Source: Tritonibacter horizontis (lineage in GTDB: Bacteria; Pseudomonadota; Alphaproteobacteria; Rhodobacterales; Rhodobacteraceae). Taken from it: a stretch of DNA of 52,186 nt. Location of the stretch: contig NZ_LPUY01000087.1 of the NCBI RefSeq assembly GCF_001518015.1, forward strand, positions 1 through 52,186. The letters are read 5' to 3'. Below are positions 40,387-49,879 of the stretch, piece after piece. Below the pieces are notes generated by a model. The model was given only the letters and a program-made list of their open reading frames with translations, made no database searches and was not told the DNA's origin. Within the stretch, counting starts at the first letter, position 1. Each line of letters begins with the position of its first letter. A program made the position numbers and the translations under genes.

Positions 40387-41733
40387 TTACGGCCCCACAC
40401 CGGCCCGCCACTCCGCGGCATAGGCCTCTAAACCCTGCGTGTCCTCAGGAACAAAGGGCGCGCTGTCCGGTGGCTCTGCCGTAGAATCCGCCAGAAGCGC
40501 CGCCCCGATACTGGTCCCGGTCGCGGTGCTGGACGTGCGCACCGGACGGCCGGTCGCCGCCCCCAGCATCGACAGATAAAGCGGGTTGCGCGCAAACGGA
40601 CCCTCGACGGTGGTGCAGCCCGCGGCCCCGATCAGCGACAGACATTCGGCTGTCATCAACGCAAGATACCAGGGCAGGGCGACGCCTTTTTGTTGCGGCG
40701 TCAGGTCCGGGCGGCTCCATCCGCCGACCCGTTCTGGAAACGGGCCAGAGCCCCGCGCGGTCGCGGGCCAGAGAAACACACGGTCGTCCAGAACCCGCGC
40801 GATGTCCGCAGGCGTCGGCGCCGCGATTTCGGAACGGAGTTGTTCATATTCCCGCCCGCCCATAAATCGGGCCGAAGGCGTCGGCTGTCCCAGAGCATTC
40901 ACATTGATCAATGTATCCCGCTCCGGATCCAGCGACGCCGGCGCGCCGCCCACGGCCATTGTCACCACCCATGTGCCGGTGGACACGACAGAAAACGCCC
41001 CCTGCCGCAGGCGCAAATGGGGCAATAGCGATGCGTTGCTGTCATGAATTCCGGAATGCACCGGCGTGTCCGGCGCAAGCCCCGTGGCCGCGACCACCTC
41101 GCGGGTGATGACCCCGGCGATGTCGCTGGCCGCCGCAAGGGGCGCCATACGCAGCCCGAGCTGCGCTGGCAGATCCGAAAAACGGTGATCTTGCGGCACC
41201 CAGAGATCGGTATGGCAGCCAAGCGACGTCGGCTCGGTCGCGTAGTGGCCGGTCAACCGACCGGACCAATATTGCGGATAGCTGACGACCTGCGACACCC
41301 GCTCGCGCAGATCGGGCTGCGTGTGCAGCAGCCAGTGCAATTGCGCCCCCACATTGAGCCCCATCGGCAATCGCGGCGCGCCGGTGGCGGCAAAGGCCGG
41401 GCGGATCTTGTCATAAGCAGCGGCCAGTGCATCCGGTCCGTCGTGTTCGTAATCCAGCACCGGACAGGCCAGCGCGCCGGTGTCCGACAACAGAACGAAA
41501 CAGGCACCATGGGTCGTGACGCTGATGCTGTCGATGCCATATTCGCGATGGACCTTGCGCAGGCTGTCGAGAAAAAAAGCCCAAAGACCTTCGGTATCGA
41601 AATGCGGATAGGGCGGGCCTGGCAACACCGTATTGGGCCGCGTCAGCACCGCAATTTCCTGCATTGTGTCGGTCGCGACCAGCGCCAGTTTCGCGTTGGT
41701 CTTGCCCAGATCAAGGACGGCTACATGGGGCAT
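40387..41733 (-). CDS. rhaK: FGGY-family kinase, probable L-rhamnulokinase
   Basis: 448 residues from ATG 41733; the open frame upstream overlaps rhaU. The phosphate-binding DLGKTNAKLALV (5-16) and the STGTWVVTMAVGG segment (around 250) are typical of FGGY kinases, and the C-terminal ATG-like TTVEGPFARNPLYLSMLGAA closes the ATP site. It is the last gene of the transport operon, as in the rhizobial rhaRSTPQUK cluster, where RhaK phosphorylates L-rhamnulose and is also needed for transport. It does not look like the E. coli RhaB subtype. Confidence 0.85.
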   Translation of the reverse strand: MPHVAVLDLGKTNAKLALVATDTMQEIAVLTRPNTVLPGPPYPHFDTEGLWAFFLDSLRKVHREYGIDSISVTTHGACFVLLSDTGALACPVLDYEHDGPDALAAAYDKIRPAFAATGAPRLPMGLNVGAQLHWLLHTQPDLRERVSQVVSYPQYWSGRLTGHYATEPTSLGCHTDLWVPQDHRFSDLPAQLGLRMAPLAAASDIAGVITREVVAATGLAPDTPVHSGIHDSNASLLPHLRLRQGAFSVVSTGTWVVTMAVGGAPASLDPERDTLINVNALGQPTPSARFMGGREYEQLRSEIAAPTPADIARVLDDRVFLWPATARGSGPFPERVGGWSRPDLTPQQKGVALPWYLALMTAECLSLIGAAGCTTVEGPFARNPLYLSMLGAATGRPVRTSSTATGTSIGAALLADSTAEPPDSAPFVPEDTQGLEAYAAEWRAGVGP

Positions 41734-41740
41734 GGTTGGC

Positions 41741-42055
41741 TCATGACAGGTGGAACATCGGTTGCAGCGGCAGGGCGACCGGTTCGTTGTTGGGCAGTGT
41801 TTCCATGATGTCGGCCATATGGGACCACCAGCGTTGCATGATCTCACTCTGCGGCAGCTGGTCCATGGTATGATCGTCGCGACGCCAGAGCACCGCGAAC
41901 AGAACATGGCTCTGCTCGTCCAGGTAAATGGAATAATCCGAGATGCCTGCCTGCTTCAGCAGCGTCACCAGCTCTGGCCAGATTTCGTCATGGCGACGCT
42001 TGTATTCTGCTGCCTGACCGGCGTGCAGTTTCATGGTGAAGGCGTATTTTTCCAC
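41741..42055 (-). CDS. rhaU: L-rhamnose mutarotase
   Basis: 104 residues from GTG 42055, which overlaps the stop of the permease (TAGTG). The open frame extends a few codons further. [20 protein letters not shown] followed by HDEIWPEL is the family signature; H22 corresponds to the active-site His of E. coli Rha[20 protein letters not shown] and the C-terminal [20 protein letters not shown] with FHL complete the ferredoxin-like fold. It interconverts alpha and beta L-rhamnose. Confidence 0.95.
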   Translation of the reverse strand: MEKYAFTMKLHAGQAAEYKRRHDEIWPELVTLLKQAGISDYSIYLDEQSHVLFAVLWRRDDHTMDQLPQSEIMQRWWSHMADIMETLPNNEPVALPLQPMFHLS

Positions 42056-43053
42056 TATGATCTCCACATTTTCCACAGGCGTGGCAGTGCGATGACGCCG
42101 ATCAGCATGCAGCCGATAAAGATCGACATAACGATGCCTGGCACATTCAACAGCCCGAGCCCGAAGGTGACCAGCCCCATGACGAAGGCCGCGATGACCA
42201 CCCCCGGAATGGACCCGGATCCGCCGAGGATCGAAATGCCACCCAGAACCACCATGGTGACCACCTCCAGTTCCCAGCCAAAGCCGATCGACGGGCGGGT
42301 ACTGCCGAGCCGCGAGGTCAGGCAGATCGCCGCCACCCCGGACATCAGCCCGGTCAACAGGAACAAGGTGAACTTGACCCGTCCCACCCGGATCCCGGAG
42401 AACTGCGCGGCGGTGGGGTTGTTGCCGATGGCAAAGATGGCGCGGCCAAAGTTGGTGCGGTGCAGCAGGACGTAGTAAACCAGCGCAAACAGCACAAAAA
42501 GGACAAATTCAAAAGAGATCACCCAGAACACGTAGCCCTGTCCGAAATAGGTGAAATCCGCCGGATAACTGCGATAGGCCCCATCGCCCAGCACGATATA
42601 GCTGATGCCGCGAAACAGGCTCATGGTGCCGATGGTCACCACGATGGACGGCAGCCCAAGTCGGGTGACCAGCGTCCCGTTGAAGGCGCCGCACAGCAGA
42701 CCCGTCACCAGGCCGACCAGCACAAGCGCCGGTGTGCCAAACCCGGCCGTGGCCGCCGCCCCCATGGCGGTCGAGGCCAGCGCGATGATGGAGGCCACCG
42801 ACAGGTCGATCTCGCCCGACACGATGAGCAGCGCCATGGCAAAGGCGATCATCGCCTTTTCGGTAAAATTGAACGTCGCGTCGCTGAGGTTCCAGGCGTT
42901 GAGGAAATAGGGCGAGGCAAAACTGTTGGCGATAAAGATCGCAATTGCCACGATCAACAACAGCAACTCCCAGCTTTGCAGCAACCGCGCGGATCTGCTT
43001 TGCAAACGGTCCGGGATCTGACGGACGGACGGATCTGTGCTGAGATCGCTCAT
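42055..43053 (-). CDS. rhaQ: Rhamnose ABC transporter permease (RhaQ-like)
   Basis: 332 residues from ATG 43053, overlapping the stop of the other permease (ATGA). Carbohydrate-uptake-2 (RbsC) family: about eight to ten hydrophobic helices; [20 protein letters not shown] and [20 protein letters not shown] are the conserved loops, and the EAA-like region is [20 protein letters not shown]. Paired with RhaP to form the membrane channel for L-rhamnose. Confidence 0.9.
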   Translation of the reverse strand: MSDLSTDPSVRQIPDRLQSRSARLLQSWELLLLIVAIAIFIANSFASPYFLNAWNLSDATFNFTEKAMIAFAMALLIVSGEIDLSVASIIALASTAMGAAATAGFGTPALVLVGLVTGLLCGAFNGTLVTRLGLPSIVVTIGTMSLFRGISYIVLGDGAYRSYPADFTYFGQGYVFWVISFEFVLFVLFALVYYVLLHRTNFGRAIFAIGNNPTAAQFSGIRVGRVKFTLFLLTGLMSGVAAICLTSRLGSTRPSIGFGWELEVVTMVVLGGISILGGSGSIPGVVIAAFVMGLVTFGLGLLNVPGIVMSIFIGCMLIGVIALPRLWKMWRS

Positions 43054-44039
43054 GCGGTGGCTCCTTCGGCCTGGGCGCTGCGCAGGATGATACGGCCCTT
43101 GGCCCGCGCGTTGCGTACATTCAGGGTGACAGCGACAATGATTGCGGTGCCGGAAATCGCCATCTGCCAGAAGGGAGAGATATCGACCACCGGCAGGGCG
43201 TTTTTGACAATTCCGAGAAAGAGCGCCCCGAGGATAGTGCCGAGGATCGTCCCCGCGCCACCGGCAATCGAAATGCCGCCGATCACACAGGCGGCCACGA
43301 CCTCCAGCTCGAAGCCGCCGGCAATATCGACATAGGCCACCGCATAGCGCGCAACCCAAAGATAACCGGTCAGCCCGGCCAGGGCCCCGGACAGGGTGAA
43401 GGCCCAAAACTGGGTCTTGCCAACATCAATCCCGGTGTAGATGGCGGCATGCGGATTGCCGCCAACGGCGTAAAACGCGCGCCCCAGCGGTGTCCGCGCG
43501 ATCATCACCGCCACCAGAACCGCCACCAGCAGGCCAAACCAGGCCAACACCGGCAGCCCGAGGACCGTTGACCGGGGAAAGCCGGTGAATGAGGCGCTCA
43601 TCTCATGGGCATTGACCCAGGCGCCGTCGGAAATCAGAAAGATGATGCCGCGAAAGATCGTCATGGTGCCAAGGGTGACCACGATTGACGGGATCGCGAG
43701 CTTCCAGACCAGAAGCCCGTTCAACGCCCCCATGAACGCCCCGAGGGCGACGGCAAGCAACAGGATCGCAGCGACTGGCAGGCCCGGCATGGCTGCGTTC
43801 AGCATCGCACAGACCATCCCGGTCAACGCAAGGTTCGCAGCAACAGACAGATCAATACAGCGGGTCAGGATCACCACGGTCTGTCCCAGTGCAAGGATCA
43901 GCAGCGGCGATGTGTCGGTAAATACCCGCACCAGGTTGGCGGGCGCCACAAACGCGGGAAACCGACTGGCGATGAGGAAGAGCAGCAACAGGATGGCCGC
44001 GCCGAGCATCGCCTCGCGGGATTTCAGAAATGTCATCAT
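43050..44039 (-). CDS. rhaP: Rhamnose ABC transporter permease (RhaP-like)
   Basis: 329 residues from ATG 44039 (a second ATG follows at 44036), overlapping the stop of the ATPase gene. RbsC-type permease with TRCIDLSVAANLALTGMVCA and LAIPSIVVTLGTMTIFRGII. Sequence and hydropathy parallel RhaQ, with which it forms a heterodimer. Both permease genes, ATPase and binding protein are linked by overlaps. Confidence 0.9.
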   Translation of the reverse strand: MMTFLKSREAMLGAAILLLLFLIASRFPAFVAPANLVRVFTDTSPLLILALGQTVVILTRCIDLSVAANLALTGMVCAMLNAAMPGLPVAAILLLAVALGAFMGALNGLLVWKLAIPSIVVTLGTMTIFRGIIFLISDGAWVNAHEMSASFTGFPRSTVLGLPVLAWFGLLVAVLVAVMIARTPLGRAFYAVGGNPHAAIYTGIDVGKTQFWAFTLSGALAGLTGYLWVARYAVAYVDIAGGFELEVVAACVIGGISIAGGAGTILGTILGALFLGIVKNALPVVDISPFWQMAISGTAIIVAVTLNVRNARAKGRIILRSAQAEGATA

Positions 44040-45583
44040 GGCTGTTTTTCTCCAATACCGGCGGCGTGCCGCACCAGCGTTTCCGGCGTGAGCGCGTCAC
44101 CCTCAAGCTCTGCGGCGATCAGACCTTCGCGCATCACGATCACCCGATCCGACATCCCCATGATCTCGGGGATTTCGGAACTGACCATGATCACCGACAG
44201 CCCCTCCGCCGCCAGTTCCGCCATGAAGGCATGCACCGCCGCCTTCGAGCCGATGTCGATGCCTTTGGTCGGCTCATCTAGGATGATGACCTTGGGCTTG
44301 GTCGCCAGCCATTTGGCGATCACCACCTTCTGCTGATTGCCACCTGACAAATTGCCGACATCCTGATCCAGTGCTGCGGCCCGCAGGTCGAGCCGCTGGG
44401 TATAGTGGCGGGCCAGATCGAATTCTTCCGCCAGGCGCAGGAAACCGTTGCGAGAGGTTTGCGACAGCGAGGGCAGGGTGACGTTCTGATAGATCGGCAG
44501 GCCGATAACCGCACCCTGTTTGCCGCGATCTTCGGGCACGTAGACTATGCCGTTGCTGACAGCATCGGCGGGGGATCGGATCACCTTGATGGTGCCGTCG
44601 ATTTTCACAACGCCCTTGGACGGGCGGGTGATGCCGACCAGGGACTGCATCACCTCAGAACGCCCCGCCCCGACCAGACCGTAGAATCCCAGGATTTCGC
44701 CCCGACGCAGGGTGAACCCGATATCGGCAAATTCGGTCGGATGGGAATATCCCACCACCTGCAACACCTCGTCGCCGGGCGATTTCTGACGCTGCGGGAA
44801 AATCTGGTCCACGTCGCGGCCCACCATCATCCGCACCAGATCCGCTTCGTTGACCTCTGACATCAGTCCAGAACCGACATGGGTGCCATCCCGAAACACG
44901 GTATAGCGATCTGCAATGCGAAAGATTTCGTCGAACTTGTGGCTGATGAACAGGATCGCGCGGCCTTCGGACTTCAGCCGTTCGACCAGGTCATAGAGCT
45001 CTTCGATTTCCTTGTGAGACAGGGCGGCAGTGGGCTCGTCCATGACCACGACACGGGCCTCGGCAGACAGGGCGCGCGCGATGGCCACCAGGTGTTTCGA
45101 CGCAATGCCAAGGTCGCGCAGCAGCATGTCCGGTTCCAGGTCGGCATCAATCCGTGTCAGGATGTCCCGGGCCTGCTGGCGCATGCGGGCCCAGTCGATC
45201 AGGCCGAACCGGCTGCGCGGGGCATGGCCGATAAAGATGTTCTCGGCCACCGTCAGCTCGTCAAACAGCACCGTTTCCTGATGGATCGCGGTGATCCCGG
45301 CCGCAGCGGCGTCCTGGGCGGTTGCAAAATGCACCGGCTCGCCCGACACCCGGATCTCGCCGGCGTCAGGTTGGTAGATCCCGGTCAATGTCTTCACGAT
45401 GGTGGATTTTCCGGCACCGTTTTCACCGATCAGCGCAGTGACCTGGCCGGGATAGAGGTCCAGCGACACATCCGACAGCGCCTTGACCCCCGGAAAGGTC
45501 TTGGTGATCCCGGAAAGGGCCAGGATCGGCTCATCGCCCGCTGCAGGCGCGCCGAATTGTCGGGACTCGACGCTCATCTGCAT
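44036..45583 (-). CDS. rhaT: Rhamnose ABC transporter ATP-binding protein
   Basis: 515 residues. ATG 45583 is preceded by GGAGGAAACG, so I prefer it to the upstream ATGs at 45598 and 45595. Two fused ATPase halves as in RbsA/MglA: Walker A GENGAGKST in the first, signature region DLGIASKHLVAIARALSAEA (non-canonical), Walker B VVVMDEPT; in the second, GLVGAGRSE in place of Walker A, signature LSGGNQQK and Walker B VIILDEPT. The degenerate second P-loop is normal for this family. Confidence 0.93.
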   Translation of the reverse strand: MQMSVESRQFGAPAAGDEPILALSGITKTFPGVKALSDVSLDLYPGQVTALIGENGAGKSTIVKTLTGIYQPDAGEIRVSGEPVHFATAQDAAAAGITAIHQETVLFDELTVAENIFIGHAPRSRFGLIDWARMRQQARDILTRIDADLEPDMLLRDLGIASKHLVAIARALSAEARVVVMDEPTAALSHKEIEELYDLVERLKSEGRAILFISHKFDEIFRIADRYTVFRDGTHVGSGLMSEVNEADLVRMMVGRDVDQIFPQRQKSPGDEVLQVVGYSHPTEFADIGFTLRRGEILGFYGLVGAGRSEVMQSLVGITRPSKGVVKIDGTIKVIRSPADAVSNGIVYVPEDRGKQGAVIGLPIYQNVTLPSLSQTSRNGFLRLAEEFDLARHYTQRLDLRAAALDQDVGNLSGGNQQKVVIAKWLATKPKVIILDEPTKGIDIGSKAAVHAFMAELAAEGLSVIMVSSEIPEIMGMSDRVIVMREGLIAAELEGDALTPETLVRHAAGIGEKQP

Positions 45584-45617
45584 CGTTTCCTCCATCATTG
45601 GATGTGGTTTCAGGTGG

Positions 45618-45646
45618 TCCCGGCAGGACCTGTGGCGCTGCCGGGA
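45618..45646 (-). promoter_or_regulatory. Intercistronic stem-loop between rhaS and rhaT
   Basis: TCCCGGCAG (45618-45626) and CTGCCGGGA (45638-45646) form a 9-bp perfect stem with an 11-base loop in the 89-base gap. There is no T run. Such stem-loops after binding-protein genes usually protect the upstream mRNA and raise binding protein over transporter levels. Confidence 0.6.
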
Positions 45647-45672
45647 CTGGTAGGCAGATTACGAAACGTGGA

Positions 45673-46674
45673 TCAGAAGATATCCTTGAACGCGTCGATG
45701 TTGCTTGCGTCATAGACGAAGGGATCCGCCATCGCGCCTTCGGCGTTCTCATCCAGTGTCAGCGTGCCCATGCGGCCCATCGGGATGCTCGCACCCGGCG
45801 CTGCCTCGGCGGCCTCGGTTGCCAGCTGATAGGCGAGGTAAGTCGCGGAATAGCCGAGATCAATCGGGTTCCAGATCGCAAAGGATTTGGACGCACCGCT
45901 GGCAATCGCACCGGCCATTTCCGACGGAAGACCAAGGCCGGTGACGTTGACTTCGCCAATCTTGCCTGCATCCTCGACCGCGCGGGCGGCGGCCACGATC
46001 CCGACCGAGGTCGGCGCAATGATTGCGTCGAGATCAGGATAGGTCTGCATCAGGCCGGTGGCCTCGCGGTAGGATTTATCCGCCAGGTCGTCGCCGTAGA
46101 CAGTGCCCACGACCTCGATGCCTTCGTAGTCGCCCAGCACCTTGTTCATCTCTTCGATCCAGATGTTCTGGTTGGTCGAGGTGGTGGTGGCCGAAAGCAC
46201 CGCCACTTTGCCGCCCTCAGGCAGCTCATCCGCGGCCATCTTGATGATCATGTTGCCAATCAGCGGGTTGGAAGAGGGGTTCAGGTGCAGTTGCCGCCCT
46301 TCGGGTGCGACCCCGGAATCCCAGGAAATGACCGTGATACCACGCTGCATCGCCTTTTTCAGCGCCGGCACCAGGGCATCGGTGTCGTTGGCGGATACGG
46401 CAATGGCATCGACCTGCTGTGCGATCAGGGAATTGATCACTTCGATCTGGCCCTCGGCGGTGGTGTCGGTGGGACCGGTATAGATCACCTCGACATTGCC
46501 CAGCTCTTCTGCCGCTTCTTCGGCGCCTTTGGCTGCGGCCTCGAAAAAGCCGATGCCGAGCGCCTTGACCACCAGCGCGATGCGGATGGGGTCTTCTTGC
46601 GCCTGGGCCGCGCCTCCGGCCAGAAGGGCCGCTGCCATCGCTGCGCCGCCAAACAGTCTCCGTGTCAGTGTCAT
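45673..46674 (-). CDS. rhaS: Rhamnose ABC transporter substrate-binding protein
   Basis: 333 residues from ATG 46674 with GGGAGG upstream (a TTG six bases earlier is unlikely). Signal peptide TRRLFGGAAMAAALLAGGAA ending AQA/QE near residue 25. The mature part is a type-I periplasmic fold (Peripla_BP_4): IRIALVVKALGIGFFEAAAK, VDAIAVSANDTDALVPALKK, GITVISWDSGV, LDAIIAPTSVGIVAAARAV. First transport gene after the regulator. Binds L-rhamnose in the periplasm. Confidence 0.92.
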   Translation of the reverse strand: MTLTRRLFGGAAMAAALLAGGAAQAQEDPIRIALVVKALGIGFFEAAAKGAEEAAEELGNVEVIYTGPTDTTAEGQIEVINSLIAQQVDAIAVSANDTDALVPALKKAMQRGITVISWDSGVAPEGRQLHLNPSSNPLIGNMIIKMAADELPEGGKVAVLSATTTSTNQNIWIEEMNKVLGDYEGIEVVGTVYGDDLADKSYREATGLMQTYPDLDAIIAPTSVGIVAAARAVEDAGKIGEVNVTGLGLPSEMAGAIASGASKSFAIWNPIDLGYSATYLAYQLATEAAEAAPGASIPMGRMGTLTLDENAEGAMADPFVYDASNIDAFKDIF

Positions 46675-46706
46675 TCTCAAATCCTCCCTTTGAGTAAGTG
46701 TGAACG

Positions 46707-47507
46707 CTATCCTGCGTTCGATGATTGCGCGGCACTCCCTTGCGCCACGATCAGCCGGATTTCTGCCGCCTCCAGCATGGAAGCCGCCCGGTCCGTGATT
46801 CCTTCGTCCGTGATCACCACGTCAATCCGATCCAGCGGGCAGAGCACCAGACTGGAGCGGTTCTCAAATTTGGAACTGTCCGCCAGAACGACCAGCTCGT
46901 CCGCTTGCCCGATCAGTTTTTCTTCGGCCTGGATCAGCAAGGGGTCGCCTTCCATCAGGCCAAGAGGGCCCAGCCCATGTGCGCCCATGAACATGCGCCG
47001 GGCATAGAAATGCCGGGTCATGTCATTGTCAAATGGCGACAGGATAATGTTCTGTTCGCGGTAGATCGCGCCGCCCGGCAGCATCACGGTGTTCTTGGAG
47101 TGACGCAGCAGGTGTTCGGCGATCGGAAAACTGTTGGTGAGCACCTGCAGCCGACGATTGACCAGCGGATGCACCATCTGAAAGGTGGTCGTGCCGCCAT
47201 TGATGATGATCGGATCGCCATCGTCACAGAGCGCGACCGCCTCTTTGGCGATGGCCTGCTTGGCCTCCGCGTTGATCGCCTGGTTGACGCTGAATGGCCG
47301 CCCCGCCAGTCCCGGCAGGGCCGGGGGCGTCAGCGCCTCCGCCCCGCCACGCACCCGGCGCAGGCGTTTCTTGGCATCAAGTGTCGCGATATCACGGCGG
47401 ATCGTGGCCTCGGAGGTTTCTGTCAAGGCGACAAGTTCCCCCACCGTGGCGATGGGGCGTTCCTGTACAGCCGATAGAATGATCCTGTGGCGCTCCGTCT
47501 CGTGCAT
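46707..47507 (-). CDS. rhaR: DeoR-family regulator of the rhamnose locus
   Basis: 266 residues from ATG 47507 with GGGAGGACACA upstream. N-terminal helix-turn-helix (HRIILSAVQERPIATVGELV, then TSEATIRRDIATLDAKKRLR, the DeoR signature) and C-terminal sugar-phosphate sensor domain (INGGTTTFQMVHP, VLTNSFPIAEHLL, ADSSKFENRSSLVLCPLDRI). It resembles the rhizobial RhaR. It is divergent from rhaD and probably represses both directions until a phosphorylated rhamnose intermediate is present. Confidence 0.9.
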   Translation of the reverse strand: MHETERHRIILSAVQERPIATVGELVALTETSEATIRRDIATLDAKKRLRRVRGGAEALTPPALPGLAGRPFSVNQAINAEAKQAIAKEAVALCDDGDPIIINGGTTTFQMVHPLVNRRLQVLTNSFPIAEHLLRHSKNTVMLPGGAIYREQNIILSPFDNDMTRHFYARRMFMGAHGLGPLGLMEGDPLLIQAEEKLIGQADELVVLADSSKFENRSSLVLCPLDRIDVVITDEGITDRAASMLEAAEIRLIVAQGSAAQSSNAG

Positions 47508-47693
47508 TGTGTCCTCCCGTTCCATGCAGAATGCCCGAAATTCTCATTCGGTCAATCATTTTCTTTCAGTTTCGATCATACTGCGGTGCAGCATGACTGT
47601 TTGTGATTGGTTTTGGTTGACTCCCGTTGCAAAGTTTCGCAAGGATCGGTCAAGCAAGTTGCCGCATCTTGCGGTGTTTCAGGGAGGATGACC
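47508..47693. promoter_or_regulatory. Divergent rhamnose promoter/operator region
   Basis: 186 bases between rhaR and rhaD. TTTC-containing repeats (ATTTTCTTTCAGTTTCGATC around 47560-47578, and TCATTCGGTCAATCATT just before) fit the short direct repeats bound by DeoR proteins. GGGAGG at 47682-47687 is the rhaD ribosome-binding site. Operator assignment is tentative. Confidence 0.5.
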
Positions 47694-49793
47694 ATGTTGA
47701 CCCGTGCCGAAAATCGGCTTCAAAACCTGTGGGATGATGCGCGTGCCGAGGGCATGTCCGAGCCCGAAAAACTGCTTTATCGGTCCAATCTTCTCGGGTC
47801 CGACAAGCGAATCACCAACTATGGCGGCGGCAATACCTCTGCCAAGGTGACCGAAACCGACCCGCTGACCGGCGCCCCTATCGAGGTGCTCTGGGTCAAG
47901 GGATCCGGCGGCGATGTCGGCTCGATCAAGATGGACGGTTTCGCGACCCTCTATATGGACAAGCTGAACGCGCTGAAGGGCAAATACCGCGGCGTCGAAT
48001 TTGAAGACGAAATGGTTGGCTATCTGCCCCATTGCACCTTCAACCTGAACCCGCGCGCGGCATCCATCGACACGCCACTGCATGCCTATGTGCCGAAAAA
48101 ACACGTCGATCACATGCATCCCGATGCGATCATCGCGATTGCTGCTGCGAAAAACTCCCGCGCGCTGACGCAAGAGATTTTCGGCGCCGAGATCGGCTGG
48201 TTACCGTGGAAGCGTCCGGGCTATGAGTTGGGTCTGTGGCTGGAAGAGTTCTGCGAGAAAAACCCCAACGCCAAGGGCGTCGTGCTGGAAAGCCACGGCC
48301 TGTTCACCTGGGATGACGATGCCAAGGCCTGCTACGAGCTGACGCTTGATATCATCCAGCGGGGCATGGATTGGTTCGCCGAACGGACCGCAGGACAGCC
48401 CGGTTTTGGCGGCGCCGTTCATCAGAGCCTTGACCCACAGGCCCGGCGCAGCGTCGCGGCGCGGCTGATGCCGGCCATTCGCGGATTTGTCTCCGGCAAC
48501 CAGCATATGGTCGGTCATTTTGACGACAGCGACACGGTGCTTGAATTCGTCAACGCCAGGGACATGCGCGCGCTGGCCGCCCTGGGAACCTCTTGCCCGG
48601 ACCATTTCCTGCGCACAAAAATCTGCCCGCTGGTGCTCGACTTTGATCCCGCCAAGGGCAATATCGACGAGGTCCTGACCAATCTGCCCGAGCAGATCGC
48701 CCAGTATCGCAACGACTATGCGGCCTATTACGACCGCTGCAAACATGACGACTCGCCCGCCCTGCGTGACCCGAATGCTGTGGTCTATCTGGTGCCCGGC
48801 GTCGGTATGATCACCTTTGCCAAGGACAAGGCCACGGCCCGGATCTCTGGCGAATTCTACACCAATGCGATCAACGTGATGCGCGGCGCCTCGGCGGTGT
48901 CTGAATACGTCGGCCTGCCGGAACAGGAGGCCTTTGACATCGAATACTGGCTGCTGGAAGAGGCCAAGCTGCAGCGGATGCCAAAGCCCAAGGGAATGGC
49001 GGGCCGGGTTGCGCTGGTCACCGGCGGCGCGGGTGGCATCGGCACGGCCACCGCAGAACGCTACCTGCGCGAAGGCGCTTGCGTGTTGCTGGCCGATATC
49101 AATACCGAAAGCCTGACCGCCACGCAGGAGGCCTTGGTGCAGAAATATGGCCGCGACGTCGTCCGGATCGCCGAGATGAACGTGACGGATGAGGCGGCCG
49201 TGGCCCAGGCCTATGCGGATCTTGCGGTCGAATTCGGTGGCCTCGACATTCTGGTGTCCAACGCCGGGATCGCGTCGTCGGCCCCGGTCGAGGAAACCAG
49301 CCTGGCGCTGTGGCAAAAGAACATGGACATCCTGTCGACGGGCTATTTCCTGGTCTCGCGCGAGGCGTTCAAGGTGATGCGGGTGCAGGATATCGGCGGG
49401 GCGATTGTCTTTGTCGCCTCCAAGAACGGGCTTGCCGCTTCGCCCAATGCCTCCGCTTATTGCACCGCAAAGGCGTCGGAAATCCACCTTGCCCGCTGCC
49501 TTGCGCTGGAGGGCGCGGAGGTCGGGATCCGCGTCAATGTGGTCAATCCGGACGCGGTGCTGCGCGGGTCGAAGATCTGGGAGGGCGAATGGCTGGAGCA
49601 ACGGGCCTCGACCTATGGCACCGACAAGGGCGGGCTGGAAGAAATGTACCGCAACCGGTCGCTGCTGAAACGGTCTGTGCTGCCTGAGGATATCGCCGAG
49701 GCAGCCTATTTCCTGGCATCGGATCAATCCGCCAAATCGACCGGCAATATCGTGAACGTGGATGCAGGCAACAAGGAAGCCTTTACCCGCTGA
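47694..49793 (+). CDS. rhaD: Bifunctional rhamnulose-1-phosphate aldolase / short-chain dehydrogenase
   Basis: 699 residues from ATG 47694 (GGGAGG six bases before). Residues 1 to about 420 are a class II aldolase domain: NYGGGNTSAKVTETDP, HAYVPKKHVDHMHPDAIIAI with zinc-binding His, and VVLESHGLFTWDD. From about 435 a classical SDR: VALVTGGAGGIGTATAERYL (NAD-binding), NAGIASSAPVEE, and the catalytic Y589-x3-K593 in SAYCTAKAS. The first domain splits rhamnulose-1-P into dihydroxyacetone phosphate and L-lactaldehyde; the second oxidises the lactaldehyde. This fusion is typical of alphaproteobacteria (RhaDE type). Confidence 0.93.
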   Translation: MLTRAENRLQNLWDDARAEGMSEPEKLLYRSNLLGSDKRITNYGGGNTSAKVTETDPLTGAPIEVLWVKGSGGDVGSIKMDGFATLYMDKLNALKGKYRGVEFEDEMVGYLPHCTFNLNPRAASIDTPLHAYVPKKHVDHMHPDAIIAIAAAKNSRALTQEIFGAEIGWLPWKRPGYELGLWLEEFCEKNPNAKGVVLESHGLFTWDDDAKACYELTLDIIQRGMDWFAERTAGQPGFGGAVHQSLDPQARRSVAARLMPAIRGFVSGNQHMVGHFDDSDTVLEFVNARDMRALAALGTSCPDHFLRTKICPLVLDFDPAKGNIDEVLTNLPEQIAQYRNDYAAYYDRCKHDDSPALRDPNAVVYLVPGVGMITFAKDKATARISGEFYTNAINVMRGASAVSEYVGLPEQEAFDIEYWLLEEAKLQRMPKPKGMAGRVALVTGGAGGIGTATAERYLREGACVLLADINTESLTATQEALVQKYGRDVVRIAEMNVTDEAAVAQAYADLAVEFGGLDILVSNAGIASSAPVEETSLALWQKNMDILSTGYFLVSREAFKVMRVQDIGGAIVFVASKNGLAASPNASAYCTAKASEIHLARCLALEGAEVGIRVNVVNPDAVLRGSKIWEGEWLEQRASTYGTDKGGLEEMYRNRSLLKRSVLPEDIAEAAYFLASDQSAKSTGNIVNVDAGNKEAFTR

Positions 49794-49800
49794 TTGGCAT

Positions 49801-49822
49801 GAGGCGGCCATTGCGCCGCCTC
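49801..49822 (+). promoter_or_regulatory. Intercistronic hairpin between rhaD and rhaA
   Basis: GAGGCGGC (49801-49808), loop CATTGC, GCCGCCTC (49815-49822). Perfect 8-bp stem without T run, so probably an mRNA processing or stabilising element in the rhaDA transcript. Confidence 0.6.
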
Positions 49823-49879
49823 GACACCGGCCCATGAACGATCGGAGGTTCCGATCCCAGTAAAGTTCCCGGAGGAAAC

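Noticed and set aside
45618-45646. Stem-loop between rhaS and rhaT as a terminator
   Set aside because: No T run and downstream genes need expression, so it is reported as an intercistronic stabilising element instead.
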